Shown: piece by piece, positions 30,908-40,404 of the stretch
Layout: each line of letters opens with the position of its first letter
How positions within the stretch are numbered: the stretch's first letter is position 1
Assembly: GCA_028280565.1 (NCBI GenBank)
Contig: JANQLQ010000083.1
Span: 62,001-126,000 of the forward strand
Length of the DNA: 64,000 bases
Direction of reading: 5' to 3'
Source: Fulvivirga sp.
Lineage (GTDB): Bacteria; Bacteroidota; Bacteroidia; Cytophagales; Cyclobacteriaceae
The notes under the pieces: model-generated
Database searches by the model: none
Told to the model about the DNA's origin: nothing
Seen by the model: only the letters and a program-made list of their open reading frames with translations
Position numbers and translations under genes: made by a program

Positions 30908-31897
30908 CTAAGGCGCGCTATCTACCGGGATGGCGATCCTGTACGTTTTATTGCGGCTTACATCCAGCTGATCATCCCTCAGCCAGGGGTTATGCCGTTT
31001 TAAGAGTTTATAGTTGATCCCCTGGTCCTTGGCAAATTTTACGAGGTCGTTTATGTTTTTATCTACTTCTACATAGCGAAGCTTTTCCTGTTCGTAAAGA
31101 TGTCCTTCATCAATATTGAACCCGTACTTTGCAGGGTGCTCAATGATCTCTTTGATCGCCAATATCCTGAACACATACCGCGAGGTTTCGGAGTTTAACA
31201 GTAGATCGTAGTAAGAATCGACCTGTTGGTTATCCAGCGCCCTTTGCAGTCCTCTCATACCCCGGTTGTAAGAGGCTGCGGCATTGGTCCAATTGTTAAA
31301 TTTTCTATGAGCCTTTTTCAAGTATTTACAAGCCGCCTCTGTGGATTTCAGCGGGTCATAACGCTCGTCTACTGAGCGAGTGATCTCTAGCCCGTTCTCC
31401 TTACCAGATGATTTCAATATTTGCCAAAAGCCGACGGCATTTTTAGGAGACACGCCATTTACAAATCCACCTTCGATGGCAGTGAGGTATTTAAAATCAT
31501 CGGGAATACCATGTTCTCTTAGGATCACTTCCATCTGCGGCAACCAGCGGTGCGCCCTTTTGATCAAAAAGATGGTGCTGCTATGCCAGTATGTATTGAT
31601 ATGAAGTTCCCGGTCCAATCTTTCCCTTACATCGGGGATCTCCAACGGTACCCGCTCCCCGGCAAAGTATAATTCTTCCGGGAGTTCGAGGGATACGGCA
31701 TTAAGGTAGCCTGCATATTCTCCTTCCGGGGGATTATCTACCCGGTAATAAGGTACTTGGGCATTGATCGCCTCGTGCTCATCTGTAGTGGCCTCTACTT
31801 CTTCTTTATTTTGGTCAAACTGGATATATCCCAAGATGATGACCAGCGCCATAGACGAAATGAAATGCGGAAAATATTTCATATCCTTAAAAATCAA
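30908..31897 (-). CDS. Lytic transglycosylase (SLT/MltD-like) with LysM-like tail
   Basis: SLT motifs LTAIEGGFVNGVSPKNAVGFWQIL, AAASYNRGMRGLQRAL; C-terminal 'LVKFAKDQGINYKLLKRHNPWLRDDQL'. Confidence 0.88.
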   Translation of the reverse strand: MIFKDMKYFPHFISSMALVIILGYIQFDQNKEEVEATTDEHEAINAQVPYYRVDNPPEGEYAGYLNAVSLELPEELYFAGERVPLEIPDVRERLDRELHINTYWHSSTIFLIKRAHRWLPQMEVILREHGIPDDFKYLTAIEGGFVNGVSPKNAVGFWQILKSSGKENGLEITRSVDERYDPLKSTEAACKYLKKAHRKFNNWTNAAASYNRGMRGLQRALDNQQVDSYYDLLLNSETSRYVFRILAIKEIIEHPAKYGFNIDEGHLYEQEKLRYVEVDKNINDLVKFAKDQGINYKLLKRHNPWLRDDQLDVSRNKTYRIAIPVDSAP

Positions 31898-31968
31898 AAA
31901 ATGGTATTATAATAATTAATATCAATCAAAAAACGTTCGCCAAGGCTACAGGGGAGTAAGGATATATA

Positions 31969-32727
31969 CTAAAAATTGGGTGAAAGTAAATACTTAGAGT
32001 AAAATTCATCGATCACCGCCACTGCTTCCGAGGCTGTTTCTACTATCTTAAAAAGGTCCAGGTCTTCCTCGTTGATGTTCTTTTCATTTTCTAGGAGATA
32101 GGTTTTGATCCAGTCGATCAAGCCCCCCCAAAAATCCTTACCTACCAAAACGATGGGGAATCTACCAATTTTTTTGGTTTGGATCAATGTTAAAGCCTCG
32201 AAGAGTTCATCCAGCGTACCAAAGCCGCCTGGCATTACAATGAAGCCTTGGGAATATTTCACAAACATCACCTTGCGGACAAAGAAGTAATCGAAGGTGA
32301 TAAGTTTATCTGGGTCTATGTAAGGGTTTCCTTGCTGTTCAAAGGGCAGGATAATATTCAGGCCTACGGACTTGCCTCCCTCCGAGCGAGCTCCTTTATT
32401 GGCAGCTTCCATGATCCCTGGGCCACCCCCGGAGATCACCCCGTACCCATGGCGAACTAGCTTAGCGGCAATTTCCTCGGCCATTTGATAATACGCGTGT
32501 GATGGCTGGGTACGGGCAGAGCCAAAAATAGTGACGCACGGACCGATTTTCGCGAGCTTTTGGAACCCCTCCACAAACTCCGACATGACTTTAAAGATCA
32601 CCCAAGAATCGCTGCTTTTGATCTCGTTCCAATCTTTTTCCTCGAAGGCCTGGATAATTTTTTGTTCGTCATCCGTAAGGTCTTTCATTCCTTTTATATG
32701 ATCTAATTTGGTTTGTTTTGTATCCAT
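31969..32727 (-). CDS. LOG family protein (TIGR00730-type Rossmann fold)
   Basis: VTIFGSARTQPSHAYYQMAE, GYGVISGGGPGIMEAANKGA, FIVMPGGFGTLDELFEALTLIQT. Confidence 0.93.
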   Translation of the reverse strand: MDTKQTKLDHIKGMKDLTDDEQKIIQAFEEKDWNEIKSSDSWVIFKVMSEFVEGFQKLAKIGPCVTIFGSARTQPSHAYYQMAEEIAAKLVRHGYGVISGGGPGIMEAANKGARSEGGKSVGLNIILPFEQQGNPYIDPDKLITFDYFFVRKVMFVKYSQGFIVMPGGFGTLDELFEALTLIQTKKIGRFPIVLVGKDFWGGLIDWIKTYLLENEKNINEEDLDLFKIVETASEAVAVIDEFYSKYLLSPNF

Positions 32728-32966
32728 GATCTGTACTATTTTAGTAACGTCAGCTTTAGCCCGGCTTTGTTACGTTTTTTCTTAAAAATGTAGTTTTGTC
32801 AATCTTTATTAAAAAATATAAAATGTGAAATCGGAAATATGAAAATACTCAGACATTCTGCCAGCTAATATTTCCTCGATTCCACTTCTGATTATTAAAC
32901 AATTGGCCATAGTTTATTAATACCCTTCAATTTTAAGCGCTAAGGGTCTCAAACATTTCTACCACC

Positions 32967-33878
32967 TTATTTCGTCAAGAGATCGTTCAGTGCAGGCTCT
33001 ACTTCCGGGTAGGTAAACGTAAATCCATCGTTTTGAATTTTTTCACTTGACACCCTATTACCGCCTAATACCATGGAGGCCATTTCTCCTAGCGCCAATT
33101 TAAGAACAAAGCCGGGAACATTGGGTAGGAAGAAAGGTTTTCCCAGCACTTTGGCGCTCAATTTTGAGAGCTCCTTGTTCGTTACCGGGTTAGGCGCTAC
33201 GGCGTTATAAATGCCTTGTATCGTGTCGTTTTCTAACGCATGGATGAACATCTTGCAAAGATCGTCCAGGTGTATCCAGCTCATATATTGGTCTCCTTTA
33301 CCCAATGCTGCGCCAGCGCCCCATTTGATGGGTTTAGTAAGTTCCTTCAAAGCCCCTCCTTTATCGCTTAAAACAATGCCAATGCGAAGCATAGCTACGC
33401 GTATCCCCAGTTTCTCCACCTGGTCCACCTCTGCTTCCCACGATTTGGTCACGGTGGCTAAAAAGTCGTCTCCAAAACGGCTGTCTTCCTTCTTCCATAC
33501 GCCACCGGTATCCCAGCCATAATATCCTACTGCGGAGGCAGAAATGAAGGCTTTTACTTGGTGATCTTTGTTTGCGAGGGCTGATCGTAAGACTTCGGTA
33601 GACTTTGTGCGGCTCTGTAAGATCTCTTTTTTGCGTTGGGTGGTCCATTTTTTATCCGCTACACCGGCACCGGCCAAATGAATAATGTAATCCACACCGT
33701 CCAATGCTTTTTCGTCGATCGTTTGGCGGTCAATATCCCATGAAAAGGATTCTACTTCGCTCACCTTGCCAGGGTTACGCGAAAGATAACGCACTTGGCA
33801 CCCTTTTTCTATCAAAAGCGAGGTAAGACGCGTGCCCACCAGCCCGGTACCGCCAGTGACGAGTACGATTTTAGACAT
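32967..33878 (-). CDS. TIGR01777-type NAD-dependent epimerase/SDR-like protein
   Basis: VLVTGGTGLVGTRLTSLLIEKG, YIIHLAGAGVADKKWT, FISASAVGYYG, MSWIHLDDLCKMFIHAL. Confidence 0.92.
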   Translation of the reverse strand: MSKIVLVTGGTGLVGTRLTSLLIEKGCQVRYLSRNPGKVSEVESFSWDIDRQTIDEKALDGVDYIIHLAGAGVADKKWTTQRKKEILQSRTKSTEVLRSALANKDHQVKAFISASAVGYYGWDTGGVWKKEDSRFGDDFLATVTKSWEAEVDQVEKLGIRVAMLRIGIVLSDKGGALKELTKPIKWGAGAALGKGDQYMSWIHLDDLCKMFIHALENDTIQGIYNAVAPNPVTNKELSKLSAKVLGKPFFLPNVPGFVLKLALGEMASMVLGGNRVSSEKIQNDGFTFTYPEVEPALNDLLTK

Positions 33879-34017
33879 AGTATGATTTTTATACCCAGTA
33901 AAACAACGGGCAATGAAGTGAAAGGTTTAATTTATGAGCTGGTTTTTGGGGGGAAGGCTAAACGGGTTAGTGATTGGATTTGCTTCGCTTAAGGTAAGAC
34001 TCACTGGAACCCTGCTC

Positions 34018-34257
34018 CTAAAATAATAATTTCACCAATTCATCCTTCGATACATTAAGATGACTTGCTACATCCTTCAAAATGGATGATAAAGTGCCAA
34101 TTTTTAATGGATTATGTGCGGGGATGGTAATATGATGTATACCGTTCTTTTTGGTAGTTAGACGAATATGACTCCCTACCTACCTTGTTGGACTATAACC
34201 AAGTTTTGCCAGCTTTTTGATAAAATCTTTGCTTGATAAATCACGTGGGATTTTCAT
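34018..34257 (-). pseudogene. HicA-like toxin frame interrupted by an in-frame TAG (codon 26, plus-strand 34180-34182)
   Basis: Manual translation: MKIPRDLSSKDFIKKLAKLGYSPTR*VGSHIRLTTKKNGIHHITIPAHNPLKIGTLSSILKDVASHLNVSKDELVKLLF*. HicA/YcfA-like; ATG overlaps hicB stop (ATGA). Confidence 0.8.
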
Positions 34258-34457
34258 GCTGCAAATACCTCCTCACGCACAAAATGTAAGCGTACCATCT
34301 TGGGGGAATTAGTCTCAAAATGACAATGAATAGCCTCTCTTACATTTTGCCTCAACTCTTCAATCGTATCGCCATCTGTAAAAATAGATTGATCTAGTGC
34401 CCTGGCCTCATACCCACCTTCAGGTGACTCTTCTACAATAAAAATGATTTCGGTCAT
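34254..34457 (-). CDS. HicB-like antitoxin
   Basis: 'FIVEESPEGGYEARALDQSIFTDGDTIEELRQNVREAIHCHFE' HicB-type fold; directly upstream of HicA-like frame. Confidence 0.85.
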   Translation of the reverse strand: MTEIIFIVEESPEGGYEARALDQSIFTDGDTIEELRQNVREAIHCHFETNSPKMVRLHFVREEVFAA

Positions 34458-34534
34458 CGTTATTTTTATTTCAAAAATAACAATTCCTGGTTTCTTTCCA
34501 GTTCAAATTCCCTCAAGATAGGATCTTGAAAAGA

Positions 34535-35737
34535 TTATTTCCCTTTCGTGATCTCAATTTCCAACCGGTCATTTAACCCACCCAGTGGCCCATTTTGGGG
34601 AAAGAGCATAGTGCTTCCGCCCTCTGCCTTGGTTTTGATGCGATTAGCTTCTATACCATTGCTCACCAGGTAGTCTTTAAAGAGTTGGGCACGATGGTCG
34701 GTAAGCTTTTTCGCTGAAACCGAAACCTCCTGCGTCCCCTCTCCCCGCGCAAAAAAGTTTTCGCTAGCGGAACGGATCGTAGCATTACGCTCGAACTTTC
34801 CATTACAGTGACCGTGTACCCTGATCCGGTATTTTGGATTTTTACTCAACAAGTCTACAAAAGCATCTAGCTCCGGTTGGGATGCCGGGGTAAAAATGGC
34901 GGAGTTGGCCAGGAAATTCACATTGTTGAACTCTACATAATGCCCGGTCCGTGACCTTTCCAGGTCTACCTTTACCGTTGTATTATCGCTTTGGCCTAGG
35001 TCTGTCGTATTGGCATAATTGATCTCTGTAGCTATGGGATAATAGCCCGGCGCATTGACCCGTACAAAATAAGTTTGCTTTGCATTCGCCGGTTTACCGA
35101 GTCCAATAAGCTGGTTCCCGCGATAGGTTTGGTATTGGTTGGCTTGCTCATTTTCAAATAAATAGACCTGGCCACTCACCTCTTCTCCCGTGGAAGAACT
35201 GACCAATTTAAAATAATAAGGACTTTTATTGGGGTCAAAAGCAGGTTCTTTCTCTTCTTGGGGTACTTGTTGTTCTGTCACTTGTTCTGCTACCACAGGC
35301 TCTTCCTCTAGAGCTTCTTCCTGCTTTTCTACAACCTCTTCCTCTGCGGCAGGTTCATTAGGTGTGACCTTGGGCTGCTCAACGATCTCTGTACCCTGTT
35401 CTACGTTCTGCTCCAAGGTAGCCAAGCTCCCGGAAAATACCCATGCATCTTTATAATCCGTATCTTTGCGAATGCGAGCGCCAAAGCTATAGGCTGCTTT
35501 TCGATTTTCTGTATCCAGTACATAAACATAATATACCCCGCGCGCTTCGTTACGAGCGTAGTTCACCGTTAGGCCTTGCGGGACGGCTTGGCTCCCAAAG
35601 CGCTCAGCATTTTCCAGCGAAGAAAACGCCCCTATGATCACATAGTGCCGGGTGCCTGCCCCGGACTGGCCATAACCAGTGAAAAAAAACATTGAACATA
35701 CCAACAACCATAGACAGATAATAAAGGTTTTGCCCAA
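34535..35737 (-). CDS. OmpA-family protein with SPOR-like N-terminal region
   Basis: N-terminal HYVIIGAFSSLENAERFG; C-terminal OmpA-like 'NFLANSAIFTPASQPELDAFVDLLSKNPKYRIRVHGHC...LVSNGIEANRIKTKAEGG'. Confidence 0.85.
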   Translation of the reverse strand: MGKTFIICLWLLVCSMFFFTGYGQSGAGTRHYVIIGAFSSLENAERFGSQAVPQGLTVNYARNEARGVYYVYVLDTENRKAAYSFGARIRKDTDYKDAWVFSGSLATLEQNVEQGTEIVEQPKVTPNEPAAEEEVVEKQEEALEEEPVVAEQVTEQQVPQEEKEPAFDPNKSPYYFKLVSSSTGEEVSGQVYLFENEQANQYQTYRGNQLIGLGKPANAKQTYFVRVNAPGYYPIATEINYANTTDLGQSDNTTVKVDLERSRTGHYVEFNNVNFLANSAIFTPASQPELDAFVDLLSKNPKYRIRVHGHCNGKFERNATIRSASENFFARGEGTQEVSVSAKKLTDHRAQLFKDYLVSNGIEANRIKTKAEGGSTMLFPQNGPLGGLNDRLEIEITKGK

Positions 35738-36264
35738 TTCTACTTTTGCTTAACCAGGTATTGAAATAGTAAGTTGAATACAAAATAGCTAAGTGCTGTT
35801 ACCTGTTTTTCAAACAATAAAAACACAAGTGCAACACCTCTACACTCTCTGCTACCCCCAAAGAGAGTTTTTTTAAAGCTACGTTACATTTTGAAAAAAT
35901 CATACAATTATTAGTAGAAGGTTTTACGAATTTATGATTCGCCTATAATCGTTTCTCTTACAGTTCATTATCCTATCTTTTTCTCCCGGTTAATAACCGG
36001 TCGGCTTCGGGATGGCAGTCACACGAGGATTGAACCCAGGTGACTATACAAAGCGTTAGAGACAATCATTTACATCAAAAAGCTAAAAACATTATTAACT
36101 AATAATCAGGATGTTAAATATTACTATATGTCAATATTATTAATTTATAATTATATTATATAGAGTCAAATTTACTTTTATGTTAAATTCTTAATGCTAT
36201 GTTTTTCAGCCATATAATTTTATTAACTTGAAATAGTCATTTTAAAACTTAAATACTAACCAAC

Positions 36265-36789
36265 ATGAAAAAATCAGCATTTCTTCCCCTCGTGTCATGT
36301 TTATCCTTTTTATTCTTGATAAGCTGTCAAGAAGACATGGATGAAGCCGAAGCCCCAAGCCCGGCCGTAGAAAGTTCTCTTGTCCCTTTTAAAGTGGAAG
36401 TTGTTCCTTTCAACGGCACAATAGATGATATCCCGTCTAAAGAAAGCCCTTTTGCCCGGGTATCTTGTTCGTTAAGCAGTGATCAAGGCTGTAGCGATGT
36501 TAATGCCGATGGCATCGTCGATGATTTCATCCGGTTTTGTACTACTTATCCCTACACACCTGTTTTCACTGGGACAGTTGTAAATTACTATTTCTTCCTC
36601 ACGTATTATGTAGACTCGGATAACGACATCAATTTGGATCGCTACGAGGATGATATCCAAGCACAGGTAGATGCCGTCTCCGCTATTGTAGGCAGGCCGA
36701 TGTTTTTAGTGCTAGGTGACGTCCAATCCTGGCCATGCCGCGATCGCCAGGACAACTCGGGCTTGATCAAGTATACGGTTTATTATTGA
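36265..36789 (+). CDS. Hypothetical lipoprotein with Asp-rich EF-hand-like loops
   Basis: Lipobox LFLISCQEDMDEAEAP; 'DVNADGIVDDF' and 'VDSDNDINLDRYEDD'. Confidence 0.65.
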   Translation: MKKSAFLPLVSCLSFLFLISCQEDMDEAEAPSPAVESSLVPFKVEVVPFNGTIDDIPSKESPFARVSCSLSSDQGCSDVNADGIVDDFIRFCTTYPYTPVFTGTVVNYYFFLTYYVDSDNDINLDRYEDDIQAQVDAVSAIVGRPMFLVLGDVQSWPCRDRQDNSGLIKYTVYY

Positions 36790-37031
36790 TCACCTAATCT
36801 CGTTTATCAACCAATACATAAGGTCCCGGGAGTCTTGAAGATTGCCGGGATTTTGTTTTTGGTGGTCAATAGACTGGGCATAGCCCGACATAGGTCATGC
36901 GTCGTAGCATCAAAATTTCCAAATCTGCTTTGTTTTATACAAAACCTCTTTAAAACGGCTTTAAAATCTCTTTTTTTGGCATATGTAAAAGGGGGTACAA
37001 TGAAATTTATAGGTCATTTATAAGGCGACCT

Positions 37032-37168
37032 ATTCACGGCCGGTCATCTCTAGCCAGCTACTGTTTTACTGCATGACTACGTGGCGAGGCGTGTGAGTAT
37101 TGGAAGAAGGCCTGTGTGGATAACGGTCGCTCGCGAAACGCAAACGACTGTTTTTAGTCTTTTCGGCA
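37032..37168. repeat. 137-bp direct repeat, left copy, flanking YoeB/YefM module
   Basis: attcacggccggtcatctctagcc...gtttttagtcttttcggca; matches 38024-38160 with one mismatch (attGgaag vs attAgaag). Confidence 0.97.
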
Positions 37169-37197
37169 GCCGATCGACAGGGGAAATAAAGCCTGGA

Positions 37198-37476
37198 CTA
37201 TTTATCCCCATAGTGTGACCATACACTCAATATATGTACTGTAACGATCTGTTCGCTGATGGAGTAAACTAATCTGTGTTTTTTATTGATCCTACGTGAG
37301 TACAAGCCCGCTAGATCATATTTCAGCATTCCAGGTTGCCCTGTTCCAGACGTAGGGTGCTCCATAAGTTCATTAAGCAGTTTTTCTATTTTCCTAAGTG
37401 TGGGCTTGTCTCCCGATTTCCTATGTTTTTCAATATCTTCTAAAGCAGTTTTGGAAAACTCTAAAGTATAACTCAT
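37198..37476 (-). CDS. yoeB: Txe/YoeB-family toxin
   Basis: SYTLEFSKTALEDIEKHRKSGDKPTLRKIEKLLNELMEHPTSGTGQPGMLKYDLAGLYSRRINKKHRLVYSI...VWSHYGDK. Confidence 0.94.
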   Translation of the reverse strand: MSYTLEFSKTALEDIEKHRKSGDKPTLRKIEKLLNELMEHPTSGTGQPGMLKYDLAGLYSRRINKKHRLVYSISEQIVTVHILSVWSHYGDK

Positions 37477-37757
37477 AGACCGAGTAAATCACTTATTTCC
37501 TTAGAAGTGGATACCTTTTGAACTTCTCCCTGTTGAACCTCTAAAATGCTCTGCTTGATTTTATTGACCATTTCCGCATTGAAGTACATGTCATCTTCGG
37601 TTACAGGGGTTAAAGCGTATGCCTTGTCTTTTCCCCTTTGAACAATAATATGTTCTCCTTTATCAACTTTTTCAAAATATTTCCTCTGATTTTGTCTAAA
37701 CTCCCTGCTACTTATTACCAGCATAATTTTACATTTTGATGTACCAGTATGGTACAA
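37473..37757 (-). CDS. YefM/Phd-family antitoxin
   Basis: 'MLVISSREFRQNQRKYFEKVDKGEHIIVQRGKDKAYALTPV'; stop overlaps yoeB start by 4 nt. Likely start at the internal Met (MLVISSREFRQ). Confidence 0.92.
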   Translation of the reverse strand: MYHTGTSKCKIMLVISSREFRQNQRKYFEKVDKGEHIIVQRGKDKAYALTPVTEDDMYFNAEMVNKIKQSILEVQQGEVQKVSTSKEISDLLGL

Positions 37758-38023
37758 ATATACTCAATGTAACGAAAACCGCATAGATGTTGTTTCATGG
37801 CAATGAGTCGGTTTGATTGGCCTGAAGTTCATTTTCGTATAAGTGGATCACGATCGCCCCATCTCGAATTGTTGTCCCCACTTTACGACCTATTGCATTA
37901 ATCCTATTTCCGGTAGCAACTTCGACACTAAGTCTGTCCAAAAGTTAAGATGCTCAAAGAACGACCTATTTCACTCTCCTCGCCGCCTCTCGCAGAGGAC
38001 TCTGCTAAGGCATAGAACAATCC

Positions 38024-38160
38024 ATTCACGGCCGGTCATCTCTAGCCAGCTACTGTTTTACTGCATGACTACGTGGCGAGGCGTGTGAGTATTAGAAGAA
38101 GGCCTGTGTGGATAACGGTCGCTCGCGAAACGCAAACGACTGTTTTTAGTCTTTTCGGCA
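38024..38160. repeat. 137-bp direct repeat, right copy
   Basis: 136/137 identical to 37032-37168 at an offset of 992 bp. Confidence 0.97.
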
Positions 38161-38492
38161 ACTGAGCGACTGGTAGAGAATCCCAATATCCCTTTGTTAA
38201 GCTCTAGTTGCAACTAACGGATCAAAATCACTCGTTACACTTTCTCTAATTGGTCAAACATCAATCTCAATTTGGCATGTACTCTATCAACTGGCCTAGA
38301 TAGTCAAAGAATAAGACGTTGGTTTTGAGCAGATTGACATTAATTTCATACTGACTTAACTATTACATAAATATTAATTAATTGTCATTTATCAAGTCAA
38401 TATTAGCGAACACTTAACTTGACTAAGAGAATGTGTAACCAGAACTTCTCAATCCCCTTTCGTATTCAATTTTTAACAAAACCCGATAAACC

Positions 38493-40013
38493 ATGACAAA
38501 CATTAAACTATCCAGGCTAAGCAAAATTATACTAGGTATAACATTTTGCTGGCTAGCTTTTACACCAAGTTACAGCCAGTTATTCCAGACGCCGGGAGTG
38601 GATAATACCACTGTAAACATCGCGCGACAAGGACGTGTGGGCCTTGGTATTCCTTTCACTAATTTTTCTGCTTTCGATGGGAGTTCCGGGCCTTATGCCA
38701 CGGCTAACCGTGTAGGTTTCTTAGTACAGGGCCAAAACTTTAATGATGTTTTTAACATTGGCCACTTGCTCACAGGGAACTACGGAAACGAAAATACAGG
38801 TGACGTTTGGACTTCCATCGGCGGACCGGGAAGTCAAGGGATTTCAGGCCTTCCACTGTATGGCACCCGTCACCAGTTTGACCGCTACTCGGTGAATATG
38901 GCATTGGCTGACCGTAATATAATCGATGGAGTGGCTGGCAGCAGTGGGATACGTGACGCGATCCTTTTTTATGATGCTAGTCCTAGTAATAACAGTCGGA
39001 TGGTACTAGGTAAGACACTAGGAGCTGGGCGGATAAGTCCAGACGTTGTTATAAGCCCAGATGGAAATGTAGGTATTGGCACATTTAATCCTTCGCAAAA
39101 ATTGACAGTTGATGGTAGGACTATTATTTCGGATGGCAACTTCAGTGCTGATTTTGGAAAGAGCATCAGGCTAACATCTGGTTCAGGAAGCGTTAATGGT
39201 GGTGATATTGTGCTTCTAGCAGGCAGTGGAGATGATGGAGACTCTGGAGATATAGAGCTTATTACCCAAGCAGGCGACCGGAGTGGATCAATTCGTTTTA
39301 GGTCGGCCAGGGACATCATATCTACCCCTGGAATTTCTGGCCGTAATATACTTCAAGGTGTCACCGTTATTAATAATTTACAGATGAGTTCTGATCTCCG
39401 GCTCAAGACAAAAGTAGAGGCCATGGAGGATATGAATTCACGTTTATTACAACTGGAGCCTTCAACTTACTACTACAAGGAGACCGATCAAATCAAAAAT
39501 GAGATCTTAACAAAGCGCTTGCAATTTGGCTTTATCGCGCAAGAAGTAGAAAAGGTATTCCCAAATTTAGTGATGACCGATGAAGATGGCATAAAAAGCA
39601 TGGACTACATTGGGATGATCCCTGTACTGGTGCAAGCTCTTCAAAAGCAACAGCAGGATATAGATGCTTTGACAAAATTATTGGCTGAATTGACCCGTCC
39701 GGATTCTCGAAACGGGCTTGACGAGGGATCTATCAATGCGGAACAACTCGATGAAAGTGGCTCACAGCTCTTTCCTAACCAACCGAACCCTTTTGACCAG
39801 CAGACTACCATACGATATACAATCGCTGAAGATGCCGAAAAAGCCGCATTGTATGTTTATGACATGAATGGGCAGCAATTGGCCAATTTTGACTTGGATG
39901 AATCCGGGCAGGTAGAGATCAGGAATGATCGGTTTACCCCCGGGATCTATTACTATACTTTAGTGGTAGATGGCGTTGAGATTAATACATACAAAATGAT
40001 TTTGACAGATTAA
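38493..40013 (+). CDS. Secreted protein with S74/ICA-like tail-fibre chaperone domain and T9SS C-terminal sorting domain
   Basis: Signal peptide; 'SSDLRLKTKVEAMEDMNSRLLQLEPSTYYYK...FGFIAQEVEKVFPNLV' (S74-type); C-terminal 'LFPNQPNPFDQQTTIRYTI...LYVYDMNGQQLANFDL...GIYYYTLVVDG...YKMILTD' (T9SS type A CTD). Confidence 0.9.
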   Translation: MTNIKLSRLSKIILGITFCWLAFTPSYSQLFQTPGVDNTTVNIARQGRVGLGIPFTNFSAFDGSSGPYATANRVGFLVQGQNFNDVFNIGHLLTGNYGNENTGDVWTSIGGPGSQGISGLPLYGTRHQFDRYSVNMALADRNIIDGVAGSSGIRDAILFYDASPSNNSRMVLGKTLGAGRISPDVVISPDGNVGIGTFNPSQKLTVDGRTIISDGNFSADFGKSIRLTSGSGSVNGGDIVLLAGSGDDGDSGDIELITQAGDRSGSIRFRSARDIISTPGISGRNILQGVTVINNLQMSSDLRLKTKVEAMEDMNSRLLQLEPSTYYYKETDQIKNEILTKRLQFGFIAQEVEKVFPNLVMTDEDGIKSMDYIGMIPVLVQALQKQQQDIDALTKLLAELTRPDSRNGLDEGSINAEQLDESGSQLFPNQPNPFDQQTTIRYTIAEDAEKAALYVYDMNGQQLANFDLDESGQVEIRNDRFTPGIYYYTLVVDGVEINTYKMILTD

Positions 40014-40030
40014 AGTATTCTAAACCATTG

Positions 40031-40069
40031 ATGATACCTTGGAAAGGGCTTTTCCAAGGTATCATTTTA
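40031..40069 (+). terminator. Rho-independent-type terminator of the T9SS cargo gene
   Basis: 15-bp perfect stem ATGATACCTTGGAAA / TTTCCAAGGTATCAT followed by TTTT. Confidence 0.85.
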
Positions 40070-40404
40070 AGTATACCTCACAATAAAGCTAGCAAGGCTA
40101 GGCGATCACCTGTTGTAATGATTATTGTTAGAGTAACATTTGATCCTGTAGCCAAAATGAATGATACCTGGCGGTTACCTCCTATTATTAGTTTATACAA
40201 AAAATCGTTCCCATGCCAGGTGCATGTCATTAGACATCGGTATCTCTATACTTTTTACAGCCTTGGAGATTGCCACCATTTACCACGTATTAAGAAGTCT
40301 TTTTTCTTTTTTCACTGGACAATTTTAATTTTTTATCGAGAAGTGAAAAACATTTGCATCGCTATTTAAAAATCCTTCTTTTTGAGAATTAAACTGTTAA
40401 AAGC

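Noticed and set aside
37032-38160. IS element or composite transposon
   Set aside because: Flanking repeats are 137 bp with no transposase ORF in any frame and no terminal inverted repeats; kept only as a repeat-bracketed cassette.
40028-40369. 113-aa ORF after the T9SS cargo gene
   Set aside because: Starts inside a clear terminator hairpin; no domain or signal.
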